Shown here in pieces: positions 47,601 to 58,461 of a stretch of DNA of 64,000 nucleotides (position 1 is its first letter; each line of letters opens with the position of its first letter). Location: positions 1-64,000 of the forward strand of contig SGPL01000020.1 in the NCBI GenBank assembly GCA_004802705.1, read 5' to 3'. The notes under the pieces were generated by a model. The model saw only the letters and a list, made by a program, of their open reading frames with translations, ran no database searches and was not told the DNA's origin. The translations under genes and the position numbers were made by a program. This DNA comes from Bondarzewia mesenterica (Eukaryota; Basidiomycota; Agaricomycetes; Russulales; Bondarzewiaceae).

Positions 47601-48865
47601 AAAATTGGTCTCCTGTGGCACCGTCGATGAGGCATCCACTGAGGAAGGATACGTCGTCGAGTAGCGGGGGCGATGAAGAGCCTGAGGACGCAAATGGATT
47701 TGTTCCCAGTGGACAGGCGAGAAAGGTGTTCGAGTTTAAGGAGAAGGTTGGAGAGAACAAGCGGAGGGGCAAAGGACGACAAAGTTCTGTGCATGATTTG
47801 GTAGACTTATGGGGTGGAGGGCTCGGTGCAGAAAAGAAGGACAAGGTGGAGGAAAAGGTCACTGGAGCGGTCAACGGGCTGAGCACTGGTTCGGGTATGA
47901 AGGAGCGGGAAGAGGTCAAAAAGCCGACTGCGCTGCCCCCTTCCGTTGGGAAGCCTCGGTCCGCTTCGCCTTCGCCCATGCTCTCACCATCAGCTGAGAC
48001 ACCGACAAAGTCGTATTCATCTGACCGTACCTCTCCGAGTCGTCGGAAACAATCTACAAGTGCTCTGGAACACTCTAACCCTCCAACGCCTGTTAGTCCT
48101 GCGCCAACTAGTCGTTCTCGCCATCAATCCATGTTTCTATCTCCTGGTGTGGCCACCAAGGCATTCCCTCATACTCAGGTCGATAAAAGTACTGCTGTAT
48201 CAACGCTGGCGCTTCCTCCCGACCCTAGAGCTCGCAGGACAGCCAGGCGCACCTCCATTTCCGATATGGTGCAGAAGTATGAGGCCATGGGCGGGAAGCC
48301 GATCGCGCCTGCCCCTTCAGCCAAACCACCGCACATGAAGGTTGCCACGCACGGCACGGCGTCTTCGATCTTGTCTGGGAGTGGGTCCGCACCGGTTCCT
48401 TCTCATGCTCGAGCACGAAGCAATTTTGGACCCGGGCCTTCATTGGGCGATCCGGACGACGAGTCCCACGACAGGGCGAAACCACGGACGTCTCCCACGA
48501 ATCTGCCTAGGACCTCTCCTGTAGGACTTCTTGGATTAGCGTCGGACAAGAAGGCGCAGGACATGCTTTCCGGCCGTCGGTCACCTTTCAAGCCAGCCGA
48601 GACGGGCGGGCAGACTATGGTCGTGATGAAGGGTTCTTTGGACATACCTGCGAAGTCTATCTCCTCGCCTTTGCGCACGAGCAGTCCTCTGCCGCCGGTG
48701 GCTACAGGGGAAGAACCCCCGAGGTCAGCCTCACCCGAGAAGCCGTACCAGGGTGTCGGGAGGCTGATTGATCAATGGCAAAAGAAGTCGGGAGAAGTGG
48801 ACGCGCCTCGGAGGGGCGGGTTCGCGCCGCGGAAGGCAGGGGTCGTTGCTGGAAGGGGTCGATAG
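44627..48865 (+). CDS. Ark/Prk (NAK) family serine/threonine kinase with long disordered tail
   Basis: Exons 44627-44732, 44784-44914, 44965-45070, 45122-45610 and 45669-48865 give 1342 residues. The family (yeast Ark1/Prk1/Akl1, human AAK1/GAK) phosphorylates endocytic coat and actin-regulating proteins. The kinase domain fills about residues 28-320: glycine loop LSQGGFAHVYLV, VLKRIAVPNE (the catalytic Lys), HPNIVHLIDAAW, catalytic loop LLHRDLKVENILQ, DFGSAT, and the family's TTLQYRAPEMVDPY. The remaining 1000 or so residues form one exon, are Ser/Pro-rich, and carry a tandem SPPSP run near 47400-47450 and many possible phosphosites. The extreme C-terminus YQGVGRLIDQWQKKSGE looks ordered, possibly a partner-binding helix. 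Confidence 0.92.
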
Positions 48866-49495
48866 GACTGACTATTAATGATTTGTATTCGCGTGGATAC
48901 TGTTTTCCTCTCTCTGTTTTTTTCTGTCCATCTTTTTTTTCTTGTCTCTTGTTTGGCCTGCATTTCCCTGCTCAACATCACAATTGACATCACAGCATAC
49001 CGTTTCACCTTGGGAGCACAAAGACACAATCGTGTTTAATAATTTATGGCATTTATGACGAATGAAGCATAGTAGAATATGGTGTCTGACTTGACTTTAG
49101 ATGTGAAGTCTATCGGAAACTTGGGTCCGGGGACTTCAGTCTATTAAATAATCTACATGGACAAGATGCTGTAGATGTCGACGTTGAAGAGAGAGATAAG
49201 GAGACGCCGATGGAGGAGTGTGAAGCGCCAAGCTATTGAATTGACTGGGGCGGTGAACAGACTCGATGAGATACAAGACGAGCAAGCGATAGCACATTGA
49301 TATTACTCGAGAGATGGAGCGCACTGACAGGCAGGCATGAAACAATACGGGTAGCACACAGTGCGACGGTATAGACAGATATTCTATGCACGGAAGACGC
49401 TTCAAGTTGGATGTAAGGGAGCGGTAGTGAGTGGGTATTAGTCCGGGGTAACATAAACAATGAAAAGCGGCGATCTTTAGGGTCAGGACCGACCA
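48866..49495. other. Convergent intergenic region
   Basis: Between the kinase gene 3' end and the copper-transporter gene 3' end. No supported gene; short minus-strand frames at 49136-49499 have no motif. Confidence 0.5.
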
Positions 49496-50599
49496 TCATG
49501 AGTCCCGCCCGTCGTCGCTCTCGTCATCCTGGATCCTGAACAGCATGGACTGGGATTCCCTGCGCGAGTGCGCAGTGGACCCGAGCAGGAGCTCCCGCGC
49601 GAGGGCGCGGCCCTTGCCAGGGACCCAGGCGTCGCCGTCGTCTGTGGTGACGTTGGCCTTGACGCGGTCCGTATCGCCGTGGATGCCCATCTCGACGGCG
49701 GCGGCGTCAGCGCGAGCGATGTTGGAGTGGTTCGGGTGGATGAAGATGTCTGCGGGCTTGGATTTTGACTTTGCGCGTGGACGGGCGGAGGGCGGCGAGC
49801 GAGGCTTGTCAAGGGAGGTCATGGGTGAGCGGGAGTAGGTGGGGTCGTCATTAATTGGACGGTAGCCACTTGATGAGGGAGGAGAAGAGGGCGTGTTAGC
49901 GGACGAGGGTGTTGGAGAACGAAGGTGAAGCGTACCTCCGACTGGACACGGGAGATTGCGGTCGGTCGAGATACTCGATGCCGAATTGGCCGACGGAGAG
50001 CGTGGTGACCTGGCAAGATGTCAGAATGTGCGCATGGTAATCCATACACGCGTTCATGGCATGCTCACTCACCATCAGAAGTATCAGGCTGTCCCCGAGA
50101 TGCATTCTGTCAAACCCGTCACAACGCTGATATGCCGGCGTCAAACACTCACCCAACATGAAATGTCATCGAGATGAGCATGTAAAGGCTGGTCAAAACG
50201 AGGCGAGGTAATCATCGTCATCGAAGACAAAATGTACGGCGAACGAGCGACGACAACGTACAGTCTCAATAGTGTGACGACCCAGTATACCCCCGCCCTC
50301 CACAGTGCGTTCTGCACGCGCGAATGGCGCACCGAGCGAGACGGCGTCCAATGCTTCGTCAAAAGCAGCGTCAAGAACCTGAAGTGCACCCGAGAGCGAT
50401 TCAGCAACGACGGTGACACGGCCACAAGCTTCCACGAACTAGAACATGCCCCTACTTACCTTTCAAACAAACATATGACGACGGTGAGAATCGAAGCCAA
50501 AAAGAAACTAGCGAACGAATCGAGGCGCAACCCGGTGAAGAGGACGTGCTCGTTGATGAATGAGAAGTGGAGACGGTCTTGCCAGCCGTCCATCGCCAT
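49496..50599 (-). CDS. Ctr-family copper transporter
   Basis: Six exons in transcript order: 50460-50599, 50262-50378, 50153-50188, 50073-50106, 49936-50009 and 49496-49868 (257 residues). Ctr proteins form trimers that import Cu(I). Here HFSFINEHVLFTGLRLDSFA leads into TM1 (FFLASILTVVICLFERF). TM2, TLLRLLYMLISMTFHVG, has the hallmark M-x3-M (MLISM). TM3 is DSLILLMVTTLSVGQFGIEY. All joins are in phase, and TM2 appears only after splicing. The N-terminus is short (MAMDGWQDRL), lacking the Met-rich extracellular motifs of plasma-membrane Ctr1, so it resembles Ctr2/3-like or divergent members. The C-terminal 120 residues are polar and unusually long. Localisation (plasma or vacuolar membrane) is undetermined. 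Confidence 0.78.
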
Positions 50600-51013
50600 G
50601 AGAGTGTAACAAGCTGGTAGTAGTTCACAACAAGTCGCTGGAAAATGATATCGAAGAAGTCGAAGTTGAGAAGTTGAAGGAGCGAGAGTCAAGTTGAAAT
50701 GATATGGAGAGAGACAAAAATAAAGATCGTTGTCTGTGTTGTCGTCTCATCCGAAACGTCGACTCGTCGCTGCGGAATGTGTGCCCAGGCGCGCTCCGTA
50801 CCGGAACCATTCCTCGACGCGGTTGCTACCGACCTTTGGTCAACGCGGCCGTCCCTCCAACCGGCGAGGTCGACAATCAAGCTGGACAAGGAGCTATTAT
50901 ATTATACAGTTATGTAGATATAAGGCAAAACCCGCACGAATACTGTACATCATGACATGACAGATAAAGACCAGAGAAAAACCAAGAAGAATTAACTCAC
51001 TCCGACACCGGCG
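50600..51013. other. Intergenic between two minus-strand genes
   Basis: Upstream of the copper-transporter gene and downstream of EXO5. Small overlapping frames on both strands without motifs. Confidence 0.45.
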
Positions 51014-53383
51014 TCAACCGACTTGAGCTTGACCCTTCTTCGCTGCAAGCCGATCGAAAACCTCCAAAGCCTTCTTCTCCCTCCACTCGCAACCCTCCAT
51101 ATACTCGCACGACCTGCACAAGTCGCGCCCGCAGTCAGCCAAACCAAGTCCGCCACCGAGAAATAAGTGACTCACAAGCAGCGCACTGAATGTACGACCT
51201 CGACCCCCTTGGGCGGACGCCCGCCATGCCAATATTGTAGCACGTCCGTCAAGTAACGAGAGAGGAAGTTCTCGTCCATCTCAAACATCTTCGTCCCTAT
51301 GATCCTCGATTCCGTCTCTCCCAAATCGGACGGGGGAGGCGGAGCCGCATCCCCTGCTAAAGCTGTACGGAAGGAATGCAAATTCGCACTGTCAGTTACA
51401 TTCTCTGCTGAGAGGGAGGGGACGGGATTCGTGCGAAATGCATACCTCTCATGTTTCTGAGCGCATCTTCGGCGATGAGAGCCTGCTTAATGCCCGGTTT
51501 CGCCTCGAGCAGTTTCTGCTGAGCGAGCCACGCGAGCTCCGGATCCTCTCCCAACATCCCCTCGCCAGTCTTTTCCGGATGAGTGAGGGCGTCGATGACA
51601 GCCCTGGCACGATCACCATCATCCGTTTTTGGCTGACAGTCGCCAACATTCGACGGACCGGCACCGGAGGCCTCGATGCCCACCCCCTGCTCACCCGCCA
51701 GCGACTTGAGACTCTCCTCAATCGCCTTCGCCAAATTCTTCTCTCCGTGGGCCTTCGCATCATCAGAGCTGTCCTCATCGGTTTCCCCACCCTCCTTACC
51801 CTTACCCTTACCCTTACCCTTATCCTTCTTCTTCCTAGGCGGCCGCGTACGATACATGATCTCGAGCGTCGATGACACGCCATCCACACTGATCGCCTCC
51901 GCTACAGAGCGCCACGCACCTTCAAGATCGTACAGACATCGCATGGGAGACTCGAGCAAACCAGCCTGCTCGATGAACGTGTCCGATAATGGGCGCGTCA
52001 CGTCCAGTCCGAGGCGATGCCATATAGGGGCGAACGAAAAGTCGGGATGGAGGAGGGCGGAGAGGAGGCGATGGTAGAGCATGAGCTGTAATCGGGCGGA
52101 AAGCGCGTCTTCATCGCTCGGCAGCGACTTCATGCTTCGCGTCTTAGTGTCGCTGATGTAGAGAAGCGAGTGCGTTGGCTTGGGGGGAGTCGAGGGACGT
52201 GGTGGGGAAGCGAGGCGGAGGGTTGGCGGTGGGGAGGGGATGGATGAGTTAACGATGTGTTCAGCAGTTGGTGATAGCGGGCGACGTTTTTTCGTTTTCT
52301 TCGGTGTGTCGTGGATCGATCGAGAGACGCGTTTACGGTCTATTGCTTGTGGAAGCACCGTGGACTCTCGCCTGATTTCGTCCTGAAAGACGATACATTA
52401 GTATGTCATTTTAGAGAACAAGAACAATCGTTACAATGACACCCATGACAATCTCGTCGTTCACCATCCCGATGACCGATATCTCGCGCTAGAGCCCAGC
52501 TTGTCAAAATTCGCGCAAAAGTATGCGGCAGTCAGCTCGACATGCACTCACGCAGAACCCGCGTTCCATCATGGTTTCCATGCTCTCTATCAGGTTGATG
52601 ATACTAAACATGTCATGTCGATAGAAATAGGTGAGTAACTTGGACATCAATGAATAATGAGACTCACCGTAACGCCCACCTTTCTTCTTCGGTTGCGGCT
52701 TCCACTTTGACCTCTACCGGGCGGACCTCTTTCTCCAACTTTTTATGTACTGCCTATCCAACGACTCAGTGCTCAGGAGCCAGGTTTTAAATCTGAGAAG
52801 CGAGGAAGGGATAACACACCGTCCCGCGCTTCTTCACTTTGTCCATGACAGCAGCGACTTTCTGTTCGACGACGATCGTTTTGCCTTCCGCCGAGACAAA
52901 GGACGGCTTCCTGTCGGCCAAATTGCGCCACCTACCTTGCCTCAATCCGTAATCGAACTGCAGCTCGCACCTTTGAGCAACAACCAAAAACATTCACAAG
53001 TCATATCAACGATCGTGTTCACGTTTGTTTTGATTGAATATGGCAGGGAGGAAAGAAGGTGCGCACCACGCAGGCGAGACCAGATCCGTGACACTCAAGA
53101 ACCCACGAAATCTATAACGCTCATACGGACTGCGTTGTTCCCATGGGACCTTGCCCTGTTCCTTGCTCATTCTCCTAGTGCCCTTGACAACAAGACGAGA
53201 TTCAGCATCAGCATGGCGCTCGAGCTGGACAGCAATGCGAGGTCCACCAAAGAAACGAGCCGAGGAGGTGCACGTCGCGTCAATATGCGCGAAGTCGGAG
53301 ACGGTAAACTCGGAGAGGTCGTAGGCACCGTACTCGTCGTCGTCGCCACTGCCGCCGCCGCCGCCACTGTTAGAGGGGTGCAT
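51014..53383 (-). CDS. EXO5: Exonuclease V (EXO5/DEM1-type single-strand DNA exonuclease)
   Basis: A multi-exon gene starting at 53383 (MHPSNSGGGG) and ending at 51014, roughly 600-700 residues. SVTDLVSPAWCEVQFDYGLR is the conserved N-terminal signature and carries the first iron-sulfur Cys. EVQFDYGLR continues directly from the SPAWC exon after splicing. RecB-type nuclease residues include the G-x-x-D of VMGVIDEIR and the D-x-K-T-R of SDTKTRSMKS, followed by DALSARLQLMLYHRLLSALL. The C-terminal exons add the remaining cluster cysteines (RCLSCEYMEGCEWREKK). A lysine/glycine insert (KGKGKGKGKEGGETDEDSSD) sits in a loop. The enzyme digests single-strand DNA; yeast Exo5 acts in mitochondria and human EXO5 in nuclear crosslink repair, so the compartment is uncertain here. 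Confidence 0.9.
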
Positions 53384-53633
53384 GGTGTGGACAGACTGTG
53401 ACGCGCGCGCGCGTACATGCGATATGACTTGGTGGGCGGAAGGTTCAGTTGTCCGAGGTGCAGATGGTTAGCTTCAATTCAAACCGCTGCTCACGTAGAT
53501 CGTGAGGGGTGAGACTATGCAGATGGTGGTGCTTAAGATGAATGAGATGTCGATGAGCACTAAATATGTAGACGCGACGCGCACGTGAAGATATGTAGCC
53601 AATCGTAGGCAGTCTTGTACATCCAAAGACTAT

Positions 53634-53772
53634 TAGCTTCCGACCATATAATCCAAATCGGTTTGAGACCCCTCACTTTCGACCTCAGTAGCTCCTTCAT
53701 CTCTGCACTTATCATCAATCGTGGAGAGATATGAGGCAAAAAGTGGACTTTGGATCATATGATCGGAAGCTA
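53634..53772. repeat. Imperfect inverted repeat, about 26-base arms
   Basis: TAGCTTCCGACCATATAATC at 53634 is matched, in reverse complement, by sequence ending at 53772 (GATCGGAAGCTA at the end), with two or three mismatches over about 25 bases and roughly 86 bases between arms. It could be a remnant of a small non-autonomous element or a hairpin. No target-site duplication was established. Confidence 0.5.
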
Positions 53773-54971
53773 CACTTCAGGACATCTTATACGTCATGCC
53801 ACACGAGAGTTCAAATTCAAACGTTCAGGTCTCCCTGTTCGTAATGTTGGCTGAGTCGCAACAATTTTATACACGACTTAGATGCAAGTCATCGAGGTTT
53901 TCTTAACCGTTGTTCATCACCCCATTGATTTTTCTCCTAATTTGAAGCAAGCACACTGTGAGTAGTCTTTTAGCTTCAGCGCTTGAACAATTGATGAAGA
54001 AATGGCTGACAAAATTTCATGTGTGCAGATGAAAGTCCTTGAATTCCCTTTCAAGGTCGACCAGTTCGAGCTGATTGCAAAGATGGCACACAGCCCTCGA
54101 ACAAAAATACCCCGCCATCACCCTATTTCCACCCCCATCCCCCGAAAATAATCTACCTATCGGACACGATCAGCACGCACCAGTAAGTATGGGTCGAACG
54201 TTCGGTTGAAGAGACATGGCTAGTACCATAAATTCTTCGCCTGTACGCTCTCGACTCATGCGACAGCTTTGATATGAATCAATGCTTGAGACCCGGTAAA
54301 CAGAGGGAGAAACGTTCCCTACGAATCCGGGATGTTTGTTACTGAAATAAACTTGCACAGCGGGACCAGTTTGTGTTGTCAATTCCGCCATCATACGTCC
54401 AATGGATCATCACACGCGATGACTAGCAAAATCCGGATCTCTGAGTACCCAACTCATAGTAGGTCCTCACGCTTGCCTCAAATATGATCACGCCGTCTAG
54501 CTAGGCGCTGTGATGGCTTTACAGCACCTGATGGAAGTTACACAGTTCCCTAGTGTAAGTGTTAGGACGAGCGCTGACATGGACAGGTTTCTGTTACCGA
54601 TTCCATGCTATAGATGGATCCATGGTCATATGAGTATGCAGTCGAAGGAATTGTGAAGCAATTCTGGGGACCGATCAAGGAGTGGACCACTCGATTTTTG
54701 GATTTTGTCCATGGCATTGCCAAATTCTGATCTAGGCAGAAAGAGATGGCAGCAGGTGACCTGCATCGCGCTCTCGCCAGTGTGCTGTGAGTCCTCTATT
54801 GTTTGACATACCGACTGGAAGTAGGTGTTTATGCGCCTCTTAAGCCTGACAGGTACAATATCAGCAGAATTGAGTACAGAGAGTTGCGGATTTTGGAAAT
54901 GGACCAAGTTCTACCGATATGATCGCTATTGCGAGTTTTCACAATGAGCACACTCTGTACGTCTACATCAA

Positions 54972-54996
54972 TTTTTTTTANTAAAAAAAAAAAAAA
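54972..54996. other. Ambiguous base within T/A homopolymers
   Basis: A T8 run, then A, the undetermined base N at 54981, T and about 14 A. The position is probably a low-confidence consensus at a homopolymer or contig join. Confidence 0.8.
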
Positions 54997-55074
54997 CGGA
55001 TTCGTTCGGTTTAAATACCAGTGAAGCGTCGCCCTTCAGCTTCAGCCTCCAAGCTCTACTTCAGAACTTGAATC

Positions 55075-55711
55075 ATGAAGATCTTCCTCTCCCTGTTTGC
55101 TGCCCTCCTCTCCCTCAACCAGGTTTCGGCTCTGGTTGCTCAGTCTAGAGAGGTGGTGCATCGGGATGCTGAGGTGCCTTATTCTGTCGCTGCAAACATA
55201 CCCGCTAATGCTGATGAATGCATATTTAAAATTGCAGAACACGGCATGTGATGATCCCTCGACGGCGATCCCACTGTTCGAAGGGTATTCGCCGTCGGGC
55301 TTCGACCACTTCTACACCATAAATGCCGCAGAGATGGAAAACGCCGTCCACAATCTCGGCTATACGTTTGATGGCGACGCCGCCTACGTGTTCGAGTCTC
55401 GTCGATCGGACGCCGCCACCATCCCGCTTTATCGCATGTTCAACTCCATCGCCGTGAATCACTTCTACACCACGTCGGCTAGCGAGCGCGACAATGCCAT
55501 CATCAACCTCGGGTACACTGACGAGGGCACCGCCGCGTTTGTGTACTCTAGCAGTATTTGTGACAGCATCCCCCTCTACCGTCTTTACAGCCCGCGCGCG
55601 ACGGATGATTTCTATACGACATCTGCGTCGGAACGCGACATTGCTGTGAAAAGGTTGGGGTACAATTACGAGGGCATTGCAGCGTACGTGCTTCCAGTGC
55701 CACCGTCCTAA
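55075..55711 (+). CDS. Secreted DUF5648 repeat protein
   Basis: Exons 55075-55122 and 55238-55711 give 173 residues. Exon 1 encodes a signal peptide, MKIFLSLFAALLSLNQ. The 115-base intron is needed because reading through reaches a stop. The mature protein is one DUF5648 module made of three similar units of about 48 residues: IPLFEGYSPSGFDHFYTIN..., IPLYRMFNSIAVNHFYTTS... and IPLYRLYSPRATDDFYTTS..., each followed by an ALGY-type end (NLGYTFDGDAAYVF, NLGYTDEGTAAFVY, RLGYNYEGIAAYVL). Repeated H/D-F-Y-T and E-x-D-x-A positions suggest a small beta-rich fold. Such modules occur in secreted fungal proteins and beside peptidase or lectin domains. The substrate or ligand is unknown. Confidence 0.85.
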
Positions 55712-56610
55712 TGGACTGAGTGAGAGAGAATTTCTATATTGTTCACTTCGTTATTTTTGCTTATGACGCCCTTCGTCCAGATATGATATCCAATGTACGT
55801 TGGAACTGAGAGGGTCTTGCATGTTTTCATTCCACCTACCCTTTCGCCATCCGTGTCACCAATTGTTTCCTGCCGATCGATCGACTTTCTAATGCAAATA
55901 ATCATCTTGAGATTTCAATGAGATCTACCGAATTTGTGACGGATTCATCTCTTGTTACTTGGAGATCGTTACATTCTGTAATCATTTTTGCAAAGCACGG
56001 CATTCATCTATTCATCGACGATGACGATGTTAAGGTAGTAGTTGCTCGTTCTGTAACAGGAGGAGCCTGAGCTTATAATGTTTGGAGATGTGGACTGTTC
56101 CTAGCTAGAAACTCCGACTCTTTGTCGCACTTTGTTACAGTTTGTTACCGGTTGACCTACGAGCCCGCGATGCCGCCAGATTCCCACCGACTCTCATGCA
56201 CCATGCCCCTCGCCCTCGCACACCATCCCAACATCGGTAACCCAGTTCCCAGGGCCCCTCAACGCACTCATGGTTTGCAGGCATAAACGCATGGCCCGGT
56301 CGCACCATGGGAGAATGTGTCCCTCTTCTCCCGAGGTTCTCGCACTTGCCAACCCGCGGCCGATCTCGAGAGAATGAGCTCACCGTTTACATATGCGAAT
56401 TTGTTGGCGTCTAAGATGTTCAAGGTACTAACTGACAGTGTGACTGCTTGCGCCAGTCGGATATGGTTTCAGCCCCCCTGGTTCCCATTTAAATGACACG
56501 ACCTTCTCCCCCCAACCTCAAAGGACTTTGCACCTGCGTATCATCATAATCGCCGTCTGAGCTGAACTTGGGCTTTCTCTCGATATTGAGTGCTGAACGT
56601 CGGAACTCTG
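55712..56610. other. Intergenic, no gene recognised
   Basis: 900 bases between two small plus-strand genes. Minus-strand frames at 55708-55905 and 56135-56383 have no recognisable content. Confidence 0.45.
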
Positions 56611-57413
56611 ATGCCTCCGCCGAGAAAACCAGATCCCACGCACAAGATGGTGTTCACGACGAACAGCCTGCGCAACACGACGATCGCGGTCGACGACGAT
56701 GCAATTTATTACGAGGTCGTCACGCGTTTCTGGCACCCAAACCTCACGAAGATATTCAAACTCGACAAGGATCGGCGCGAGCTCGCGCTCATCGCTGAGA
56801 TCGAACGGTTACCGGGCCAGGAGTCCAAGGTGCGCTTTGGTGGGGCGCAGGAGAGGTGGATGAGTGAAGACGAGTTTTTGAAATGGGATGCGGTCAAGCG
56901 GTGCGTGTTTTTCCCCCGTCTCTGACTCTTTTCTCTTTTCTTGCGGTTGGCGTGGTATGCTCAATGAAGCATGCACACAGTGGGGGGACGTTTACGGGAG
57001 AAGAGGGAGTCGAGTACCGGTGGAAGAGTCATCGCCGTCACTTGCAGGTGAACTCGCTTTCGAGTCGTTCACATCGGTGGCTGATGACTTGACGGCGGGC
57101 GCTGCTATGTATACTGCATGTAGCTCGTGCGTGCGGACGACGAGCAAAAGGCGTCACTCGCTGATTTCCACAAGCACCGCCGTCACTTTTTCGTGTTTCG
57201 CATGTCGCGACATGCATTCTTGGAGGTCAAGTCGGAAGCCACGGAAGCGATGGATAGGCTGATCAGTATGTTCACTTCCCCATCTTTATGTTGGATAGGG
57301 GGTTTTCGATGATGTTGCTGACCGTTACCCCCGATTCCTTTCAAGTGAGCTATCTGCTTGTAGAGAGGAGGCGGAGAGATGCGCGGATGAGGATCAAAGC
57401 TGAGAGAACTTGA
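56611..57413 (+). CDS. DUF6593 domain protein
   Basis: Exons 56611-56900, 56981-57047, 57124-57265 and 57346-57413 give 188 residues. DUF6593 proteins are common, multi-copy and uncharacterised in agaricomycetes. The sequence has the expected order: VFTTNSLRNTTIAVDDDAIYYEVVTRF, HPNLTKIFKLDKDRRELALIAEIE, then KVRFGGAQERW and GVEYRWKSHRRHLQ. HRRHFFVFRMSRHAFLEV follows, then a final helix (EAMDRLIMSYLLVERRRRDAR). No signal peptide or membrane segment is present. The four introns-exons join in phase and keep the beta-strand pattern. A start at the second Met (MVFTTNSL, residue 13) is possible. Function unknown. Confidence 0.8.
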
Positions 57414-58461
57414 AACCATGGACCGATAAAATGCCGTCGACATGGGTTATCTGGAATTTCTCTCGAGCTCCGCGTTCTTTGTTGTTATTCGAAGCCTTGC
57501 TTGCAGATGAAATAGCATCTCAGACCTGAAATTGAAAGTGTTATTGGGGATATTTGTGAGCAAGATCGTGAGCGTTGATTTGACCGCTGATGCCGTCCGG
57601 GATGCAGGCGCTGAAACATTGATGTGCGCACTATAGTGACGATTGATGACGGCGAGCTTAGACCGGTCGGCTAGCAAGGCTCTTATCGTCCGTTTCAGAC
57701 CACCGAATGACCCGGCACACCGCCGTGGGCGACAGACGTATGCACAAACATATTCGTTTCTGTATATGTCTGCATGTCGCACTCTCGAGTCGTCCAAAGC
57801 TTCAGGACAGCCACGTGCACCGAGTCCAGCACCAAAAAAGGAGTGTCCATGCCCTTATCTGGCGGACGCGAGCATTTCTCTGCATTTCTTTGCTTCTATA
57901 ATTAAACCGAGAAGCAGGGCCCTCGATATCAAGCTCGCCATCTTCTCGTTCCCTTTCAGTGAAAATAATAATTTCATATCCATTTTGCGCGGACCTGCTG
58001 CCTCCTTTTCTGCTCGCCGGGACACGCAAGAATGCAACTCGCAGGGGAAACCTCATTCATTTTTATTACAGAGGGGCCGCGGATGCGATGATGGCCCAGA
58101 AATCAGCTACAAGCTTGTAAGTAAAAAAAAAAATGGATAACGCGAGAGAGCAGCGAATGCACGTCGATGGTGACGAGTTCGGCCATCTATCCGTCCGCCA
58201 AGTCCGACAATGGACGCTTTTTGCCTTTATCCTCCACAGCCTTAGTTGGCTTTTAATCCAACCCTCTACCACTCTCTTCTTCCTTCCCCTTCCCCCCCTT
58301 CCTCTATCGAGTCTCTCGCTCGCTCGCTCGCTCCCCATAGACACAAGCTACCTCACGGCCTCTCTCGTTCTCGCCATCACAAGAGATCGTGAACACACGA
58401 ACCGTCTATCAATACAGTCTTACTATCTCCTCAGTCCTATCCTTCCGTCAGACTAGACATC
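57414..58461. other. Long leader/promoter of the Lys-Arg repeat gene
   Basis: No supported gene. A (CTCG)n-type run of CTCGCTCGCT at about 58312-58332 and pyrimidine-rich tracts (58262-58310) lie within 200 bases of the next start, typical of strong fungal promoters. An upstream ATG at 58133 opens a short frame. Confidence 0.45.

Larger units (their letters stand above)
53384..55074. other. Gene-poor region, 1.7 kb
   Basis: No supported gene on either strand. It contains a (CG)n run at about 53401-53413, an imperfect inverted repeat (53634-53772) and an ambiguous base in a T/A homopolymer (54981). The final part is the promoter of the DUF5648 gene, with a TTTAAATACC TATA-like element about 60 bases before its ATG. 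Confidence 0.5.

Noticed and set aside
47113..47979. 288-codon minus-strand frame opposite the kinase tail
   Set aside because: An artefact of the low-complexity Ser/Pro codons of the kinase gene; the plus-strand frame is continuous for more than 1000 codons.
51798..51832. Run of CCCTTA units resembling a telomere repeat
   Set aside because: The unit is CCCTTA, not the fungal CCCTAA. It lies inside the EXO5 coding exon, where it encodes a Lys-Gly repeat.
58133..58456. 107-codon frame upstream of the repeat precursor
   Set aside because: Lies in a pyrimidine-rich promoter or leader and stops just before the real start; its composition is not protein-like.
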